From contig NZ_SJOU01000001.1 in assembly GCF_012027725.1 (NCBI RefSeq), positions 1 through 64,000 of the forward strand: a stretch of 64,000 nt of DNA, written 5' to 3'. Below are positions 58,821-64,000 of the stretch, piece by piece; positions within the stretch are counted from its first letter, which is position 1, and each line of letters starts with the position of its first letter. The position numbers and the translations under genes are program-made. The notes beneath the pieces were generated by a model. That model made no database searches, was not told the origin of the DNA, and worked only from the letters and a program-made list of their open reading frames with translations. Origin of the DNA: Olsenella sp. SW781 (GTDB taxonomy: Bacteria; Actinomycetota; Coriobacteriia; Coriobacteriales; Atopobiaceae).

Positions 58821-58957
58821 ATGTGGTGTGCGCGTTCGCACAAGAGAAGAGTATACAGATTCCTCTGAGGCGCGCAAGGGAAAATCGCAGATTTCTTTTG
58901 GGACGGGGCCGGGGAGGGCAGCTCTTCTCGCCCGCGCCGACGGACCTCCTTCACTGA

Positions 58958-59167
58958 CGTTGTCGATATGTGGGTTGTGGCAGCCCTGCGGGTGAAGGCG
59001 TTGCTGAATCTGGGGTCGTGGCAGTATCTGGCCTGCCATGACCCCAGATTCAGCAACGGGGCGAGAAGAACGTCCAGCTGGCTCTTTCCTGCGGTTGCCA
59101 CAACCCCAGAAGCGGCAACACAGCAGCTCCGAGAATTGCCATGGCCCCCTTTTCAGAAGCGGCGACG
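58958..59167. repeat. 26-nt repeat family G, locus 2 (five copies)
   Basis: Units start at 58958 and 58999 (plus) and 59033, 59095 and 59136 (inverted; the last has a 5-bp insertion). Spacings are 41, 34, 62 and 41 bp. The pair 58999/59033 forms a hairpin with a 26-bp stem and a single G-T pair. The rest of the 58821-59263 gap shows no gene. Confidence 0.85.
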
Positions 59168-59263
59168 GCAGGAGCCCTACCCCCGGCCTCTGCCGTTTCT
59201 ATGACTCCCGACGCCCTGTGTTAGGATTTCAACGCAACAGCCATCCGCATGCCGGGAGGAACC

Positions 59264-60088
59264 GTGAGCCACACCATCGAGGCGGCCGACAGGGCCGCGC
59301 ACGTCACCGGCGCGCTCGCCAAGGACCGCTTCATCCTTCAGCAGCTCGTGACCAAGGACTTCAAGCTGAGGTACCGCCGCTCGGTCCTCGGCGTCATCTG
59401 GAGCGTCCTCAACCCGCTGCTCATGATGATGATCATGAGCTTCGTCTTCTCGTACTTCCTGCGCGGATCCAACGTGGAGAACTACCCGCTCTACCTCATC
59501 GTGGGCAACATCACGTTCTCGCTCATGAGCGAGGCCACCAACGGCGGCCTGACGTCCATCATCAGCGCGGCCCCGCTGCTCAAGAAGGTCAAGGTCGACC
59601 GCTGGGTGTTCCCGGTCCAGAAGGTCTTCTCCGCGATGATGAACTTCGGGTTCTCGCTCATCGCCGTCGTCGTGGTCATGCTGTTCTTCCAGGTCATGCC
59701 CACCTGGCATATCGTCTGGATGATCCCGGCGCTCTTCCTGCTCATGCTCTTCTGCATAGGCATCAGCCTGCTCATCGGTGCCGCCGCGGTCTTCTTCCGC
59801 GACATGATCCACCTCTGGAGCGTCGCCCTCACGGCCTGGACCTACCTCACGCCCATCTTCTGGGACCTCTCCCTGCTCACCAACGCCGGCGCCCCCCAGT
59901 TCGTGGTGTGGGTCGTCAAGGCGAACCCCATGTACAACTACCTCGAGATGATGCGCTGCGCCATCGTGTACCAGTCGAGCCCCACCACGACGGTGCTCCT
60001 GCTCGCGGCCTTCTGGGCGCTGCTCATGCTCGTCATCGGCTACCTCGTCTTCCGCAAGACCGAGCACAAGTTCATCCTCTTCATCTAG
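59264..60088 (+). CDS. ABC-2 type permease, polysaccharide/teichoic-acid export
   Basis: 274 residues with six predicted membrane helices. The N-terminus LVTKDFKLRYRRSVLGVIWSVLNPLLMMMIMSFVFS is typical of Wzm/TagG-type permeases that export undecaprenyl-linked glycans. The GTG at 59264 follows GGGAGGA. It is paired with the ATPase 12 bp downstream. No glycan synthesis genes are beside it, so the polymer is unknown; the GT2 gene at 37347 is 21 kb away. Confidence 0.88.
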   Translation: MSHTIEAADRAAHVTGALAKDRFILQQLVTKDFKLRYRRSVLGVIWSVLNPLLMMMIMSFVFSYFLRGSNVENYPLYLIVGNITFSLMSEATNGGLTSIISAAPLLKKVKVDRWVFPVQKVFSAMMNFGFSLIAVVVVMLFFQVMPTWHIVWMIPALFLLMLFCIGISLLIGAAAVFFRDMIHLWSVALTAWTYLTPIFWDLSLLTNAGAPQFVVWVVKANPMYNYLEMMRCAIVYQSSPTTTVLLLAAFWALLMLVIGYLVFRKTEHKFILFI

Positions 60089-60100
60089 GGCGGTATCCCC

Positions 60101-60856
60101 ATGGCTGACACCACCGGCTCCGAGTACGCGATCGAGGTCAACGACGTCTCGATGATCTTCAACATCGCGAGCGAGCAGCTCAACAACCTCAAGGAGTACT
60201 TCATCAAGATCATGAGGCACGAGCTCTTCTTCAAGGAGTTCCGCGCGCTCGACCACGTGAGCTTCAAGGTGCGCCGCGGCGAGGTCGTCGGCCTCGTGGG
60301 CACCAACGGCTCCGGCAAGTCCACGATGCTCAAGTGCATCGCCGGCGTGCTCGAGCCCTCCGAGGGCTCGATCGTCGTGCGCGGCAACATCGCCCCGCTC
60401 ATCGAGCTCGGCGCGGGCTTCGACGCCGAGCTCACCGCCCGGGAGAACATCTACCTCAACGGGTCGCTGCTCGGCTACTCCCGCGAGTTCGTCGACGAGC
60501 ACCTCCAGGAGATCATCGACTTCGCCGAGCTCCAGGACTTCATGGACATGCCGCTCAAGAACTACTCCTCCGGCATGGTGGCGCGCATCGCCTTCGCCAT
60601 CGCCACGGTGACCGAGCCCGACGTCCTCATCGTCGACGAGACGCTCTCCGTCGGCGACGTCTTCTTCCAGGAGAAGTGCGAGGCGCGCATCAAGAGCTTC
60701 ATCGACTCGGGCAACGTCACGGTGCTCTTCGTGTCCCACTCCATGAAGCAGGTGGAGCGCATCTGCGAGCGCGCGATCTGGATCGAGAAGGGCGTCCAAC
60801 GGATGGACGGCCCCGTCGAGGAGGTCGTCGAGGCGTACGAGCGGCAGTTCGGGTAG
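60101..60856 (+). CDS. ABC transporter ATPase, polysaccharide/teichoic-acid export
   Basis: 251 residues. Walker A GTNGSGKST near 67, the Wzt/TagH-type segment NIAPLIELGAGFDAELTARENIYLNG near 96-121, a degenerate signature NYSSGMVARIAFAIA near 152 and Walker B VLIVDETLSVGD near 172. It lacks the C-terminal glycan-binding domain found in some Wzt proteins. It pairs with the upstream permease. The next gene, pyrR, is in a separate, attenuated operon. Confidence 0.9.
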   Translation: MADTTGSEYAIEVNDVSMIFNIASEQLNNLKEYFIKIMRHELFFKEFRALDHVSFKVRRGEVVGLVGTNGSGKSTMLKCIAGVLEPSEGSIVVRGNIAPLIELGAGFDAELTARENIYLNGSLLGYSREFVDEHLQEIIDFAELQDFMDMPLKNYSSGMVARIAFAIATVTEPDVLIVDETLSVGDVFFQEKCEARIKSFIDSGNVTVLFVSHSMKQVERICERAIWIEKGVQRMDGPVEEVVEAYERQFG

Positions 60857-60895
60857 GTGGTCCGCGCGGTCGCGTCCCGGCGCGCCCGAATGGTG

Positions 60896-61014
60896 TACAC
60901 TGTGGGGGATTCTTTAAGCCGGTGCGAGACGCCAGCAAGGTCAGGTCCTCCCATGGGGACGCTCTCATAGCCTTATCTCGACGCTCGTGCCGGCATACGG
61001 CAGGGCGTCTTTTT
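60896..61014 (+). promoter_or_regulatory. PyrR-dependent attenuator of the pyr operon
   Basis: A TACACT -10-like box (60896-60901), then the PyrR-binding type hairpin TTTAAGCCGGTGCGAGACGC (60913-60932) followed by CAGCAAGG. A terminator lies at 60980-61014: GACGC ... TGCCG, loop GCATA, CGGCA ... GCGTC, then TTTTT. AGACGCC (60927-60933) is complementary to GGCGTCT in the terminator 3' arm, offering an alternative pairing. UMP-bound PyrR should favour termination. Confidence 0.8.
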
Positions 61015-61018
61015 GTGA

Positions 61019-61582
<564 letters not shown>

Positions 61583-61601
61583 CACAGGAGGTGCCAACCA
61601 C

Positions 61602-62537
61602 ATGCTGTCCGTCAAGCACCTGATCGACACGACGAGCCTCACCGCGGACGACATCACGCAGATCCTCGACACGGCCCGCTCGTTCTCCGAGGTCAACAAG
61701 CGCGCCATCAAGAAGGTCCCGGCGCTGCGCGGCCGCACGATCGTGAACCTCTTCCTCGAGCCGTCCACGCGCACCAAGAGCTCCTTCGAGCTCGCCGAGA
61801 AGCGCCTCTCCGCCGACTCCCTCTCCATGGGCGGCGCCACGAGCTCCGTCGTGAAGGGCGAGAGCCTCGCCGACACCATCGAGACGATCGACGCCATGAA
61901 CGTCGACATGTTCATCTGCCGCGCCAAGCTCGCCGGCACGCCGCAGAAGATCACCGAGCACACCGACGCCATCGTCATCAACGCCGGTGACGGCAAGCAC
62001 CAGCACCCCACGCAGGCGATGCTCGACCTCTACACCATCCGCGAGAACTTCGGCCACCTCGACGGCCTCAAGGTCGCCATCGTGGGCGACCTCTCCCACA
62101 GCCGCGTGTGCGGCAGCCTCGTGCCCGCGCTCAAGACCATGGGCGCCGAGGTCACGCTCGTGGGCCCGCCCACCTTCCAGGTGGACGACCCGGACTACTA
62201 CGGCGTCCCGCAGACGGCCGACCTCGACGCCGTCATCCCCGAGATGGACGTCGTCTACATGCTGCGCGTCCAGCTCGAGCGCATGGAGGGCGCCGCGATC
62301 CCGTCCCGCCGCGAGTACAACCGTCTCTGGGGCCTCGACATGGCCCGCGTCAACAGGATGAAGCCCGAGGCCATCATCTGCCATCCCGGCCCCATGAACC
62401 GCGGCATGGAGATCAACGCCGACGTGGCCGACTGCGCGCGCTCGCGCATCCTCGACCAGGTGAACGCCGGCGTCCTCACGCGCATGGCTGAGATGTACCT
62501 GCTTCTGGGAGGAGAGAACAATGGCGTATCTGCTTAA
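61602..62537 (+). CDS. pyrB: Aspartate carbamoyltransferase catalytic subunit
   Basis: 311 residues. Carbamoyl-phosphate motif EPSTRTKSSFELA near 48-60, SVVKGESLADT near 84, the H(Q)HPTQ motif GKHQHPTQAMLDLYT near 131 and CHPGPMNRG near 262. It makes carbamoyl aspartate. No pyrI regulatory subunit follows. CAGGAGG precedes the ATG; the 3' end overlaps pyrC by 17 bp. Confidence 0.97.
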   Translation: MLSVKHLIDTTSLTADDITQILDTARSFSEVNKRAIKKVPALRGRTIVNLFLEPSTRTKSSFELAEKRLSADSLSMGGATSSVVKGESLADTIETIDAMNVDMFICRAKLAGTPQKITEHTDAIVINAGDGKHQHPTQAMLDLYTIRENFGHLDGLKVAIVGDLSHSRVCGSLVPALKTMGAEVTLVGPPTFQVDDPDYYGVPQTADLDAVIPEMDVVYMLRVQLERMEGAAIPSRREYNRLWGLDMARVNRMKPEAIICHPGPMNRGMEINADVADCARSRILDQVNAGVLTRMAEMYLLLGGENNGVSA

Positions 62538-63834
62538 GGGTGCCCACGTCGTCGACCCGCAGGTGGGCCTCGACGACGTCCGTGACGTGCTCATCGACGG
62601 CGACAAGATCGCCGCGGTGGGGGAGGGCCTTGACGCCCCGGAGGGCGCGGAGGTCATCGACGCCGCCGGCAAGTACCTCGTGCCCGGCCTCGTGGACATG
62701 CACGTGCACTTCCGCGACCCCGGCTTCGAGTACAAGGAGACCATCGAGACCGGAGCCCGCGCGGCCACCCACGGCGGCTTCACCGACGTGGCCACGATGC
62801 CCAACACCGACCCGGTGACCGACAACGGCGCCGAGGTCCGCTACCAGATCGACCGCTCCCGCCACGCCGGCCTCTGCCACATCCGCCCGATCGGCGCGCT
62901 CACGGTGGGCGAGAGGGGCGAGACGCTCGCGGAGATCGGCGACATGGTCATGGAGGGCGCGGTCGCCTTCTCCGACGACGGCCACGGCGTCCAGAGCGCC
63001 GGCATGATGCGCACCTGCATGGAGTACGTCTCCCAGTTCGACAAGGTCGTCTCCGCCCACTGCGAGGTGGAGTCGCTCACCACGCACGGCGTCATCAACG
63101 AGGGGCGCGCCTCCACGCGCCTTGGCATGTTCGGCTGGCCCGCGCTCGGCGAGGAGCTGGAGATCTACCGCGACATCGAGCTCTGCCGCATGACCGGCTG
63201 CGCCCTGCACATCGCCCACATCTCCACCGAGAAGGGCCTCGAGCTCGTGCGCGCCGCCAAGGCCGAGGGCCTGCCCGTCACCTGCGAGGTCACCCCGCAC
63301 CACCTGTTCCTGTGCGAGGACGACATCACCGACGCCTACGACACCAACCTCAAGATGAACCCGCCGCTGCGCACCGCCGCGGACGCGGCCGCGCTGCGCG
63401 AGGGCATCCTCGACGGCTCGATCGACTGCATCGTGACCGACCACGCCCCGCACGCCCCGCACGAGAAGGACTGCGAGTGGGAGATCGCCTTCTTCGGCAT
63501 CGTGGGGCTCGAGACGTCGCTGCCGCTCATGCTCACCAACCTCGTGCTGCCCGGCACGATGAGCTGGTCTCGCCTCGTCGAGGTCATGGCCGTGAACCCG
63601 CGCCGCTGCCTGCGCCTGCCGGAGATCCGCGTGGAGGCGGGCAGCACCGCCGACCTCACGCTCATCGATTCCGCGGCCGAGGTCACGGTCACCGAGGACT
63701 GGCTCCAGAGCCGCTCCAAGAACTCCGCGTGGCTCGGGGCAACCCTTACGGGTGCCGCGTGTGACGTCTTCGTCGCCGGTCGCCACACGCTCACCGACGG
63801 CGAGGTCACCCCGGTCAAGCGGGTCCTGCGATGA
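62521..63834 (+). CDS. pyrC: Dihydroorotase
   Basis: 437 residues, the type I (PyrC/AllB-like) form. Metal site DMHVHFRDPG near 60, EYKETIETGARAA following, HCEVES and HIAHISTEKG histidines, and the catalytic Asp in CIVTDHAPHAPHEK near 306. It closes carbamoyl aspartate to dihydroorotate. It overlaps pyrB by 17 bp and pyrK by 4 bp. Confidence 0.96.
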   Translation: MAYLLKGAHVVDPQVGLDDVRDVLIDGDKIAAVGEGLDAPEGAEVIDAAGKYLVPGLVDMHVHFRDPGFEYKETIETGARAATHGGFTDVATMPNTDPVTDNGAEVRYQIDRSRHAGLCHIRPIGALTVGERGETLAEIGDMVMEGAVAFSDDGHGVQSAGMMRTCMEYVSQFDKVVSAHCEVESLTTHGVINEGRASTRLGMFGWPALGEELEIYRDIELCRMTGCALHIAHISTEKGLELVRAAKAEGLPVTCEVTPHHLFLCEDDITDAYDTNLKMNPPLRTAADAAALREGILDGSIDCIVTDHAPHAPHEKDCEWEIAFFGIVGLETSLPLMLTNLVLPGTMSWSRLVEVMAVNPRRCLRLPEIRVEAGSTADLTLIDSAAEVTVTEDWLQSRSKNSAWLGATLTGAACDVFVAGRHTLTDGEVTPVKRVLR

Positions 63835-64000
63835 GCGCCGGGCTTGACGTCCACGGCTTCACCGTCGTCTCCAACGAGCCGGTGGCCGACGGCCTCATGC
63901 GCATCGTGCTCCGCGCGCCCGAGCTCGCGGCCGCGCTCGCCCCGGGCCAGTTCGTGAACATCCACGTGCCCGGCGACGCGAGCCAGGTCCTGCGAATCCC
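63831..64000 (+). CDS. pyrK: Dihydroorotate dehydrogenase electron-transfer subunit (partial)
   Basis: Only the first 56 codons are in the window. MSAGLDVHGFTVVSNEPVADGLMRIVLRAPELA ... APGQFVNIHVPGD matches the FAD-binding start of PyrK. The ATG overlaps the pyrC stop as ATGA. PyrK passes electrons from PyrD type 1B to NAD, so pyrD probably follows beyond the window. Confidence 0.85.
   Translation, partial: MSAGLDVHGFTVVSNEPVADGLMRIVLRAPELAAALAPGQFVNIHVPGDASQVLRI

Overview
The window is about 70% GC and almost entirely chromosomal housekeeping sequence. Genes are tightly packed, often overlap by 4 bp, and many start with GTG or TTG. Three features point to Actinomycetota, class Coriobacteriia, most likely an Olsenella/Atopobiaceae-type bacterium: high GC; regulatory RNAs usually seen in Bacillota (lysine riboswitch, ileS T-box, PyrR attenuator, class 3 fructose bisphosphatase); and the gene orders asp23-fakA-recG-rsmD-coaD and yceD-rpmF-plsX-acpP-rnc-smc-ftsY-ffh. 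The taxon is inferred from these features, not from a database search.

Left part (1-10 kb): a HAD hydrolase fused to thiamine pyrophosphokinase, rpmB, and a lysine/diaminopimelate block. The block holds an M20 deacetylase-like gene on the minus strand, then a lysine riboswitch followed by lysA, dapA, dapB and, after a repeat array, dapH. The DapH plus deacetylase pair implies the N-acetyl branch of DAP synthesis. From 8 to 23.5 kb comes a long plus-strand run: asp23-like, fakA, recG, rsmD, coaD, a coiled-coil protein, yceD, rpmF, plsX, acpP, rnc, smc, ftsY, ffh. This covers lipid, cell-division, secretion and ribosome functions.

Middle part (23.5-46 kb): an L,D-transpeptidase (minus), a TrmH-type methyltransferase, an unrecognised minus-strand protein lying between two repeat arrays, ftsH and class 3 fbp (minus), then T-box-ileS, lspA, rluD-like, a membrane glycosyltransferase, an ABC exporter, an AraC regulator (minus), guaB and leuS. 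Right part (46-64 kb): rimP-nusA-infB-rbfA-nrnA-truB/ribF (one fused protein)-dnaG-rpoD, tRNA-Asn, a polysaccharide-export ABC pair, and the PyrR-attenuated pyrR-pyrB-pyrC-pyrK operon, which runs off the end. No prophage, insertion sequence, rRNA or CRISPR-Cas locus was seen.

The unusual content is between the genes. Nearly every long gap carries a family of short palindromic or inverted repeats with strict internal spacing: a 30-bp-periodic array at three loci, a 26-nt element at two loci with matching 34/41/62-bp spacings, a 22-nt element at two loci with 27/42-44-bp spacings, a 61-bp-periodic element, a 78-bp tandem repeat, and a dispersed GGGACA-type palindrome that has invaded the 3' ends of lysA and nrnA. 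Laid over all of this is a 10-mer, GTCCTTCTCG, found at least 28 times on both strands, in genes and gaps and in several reading frames. It resembles a DNA-uptake or Chi-like signal and is the strongest candidate here for something undescribed.
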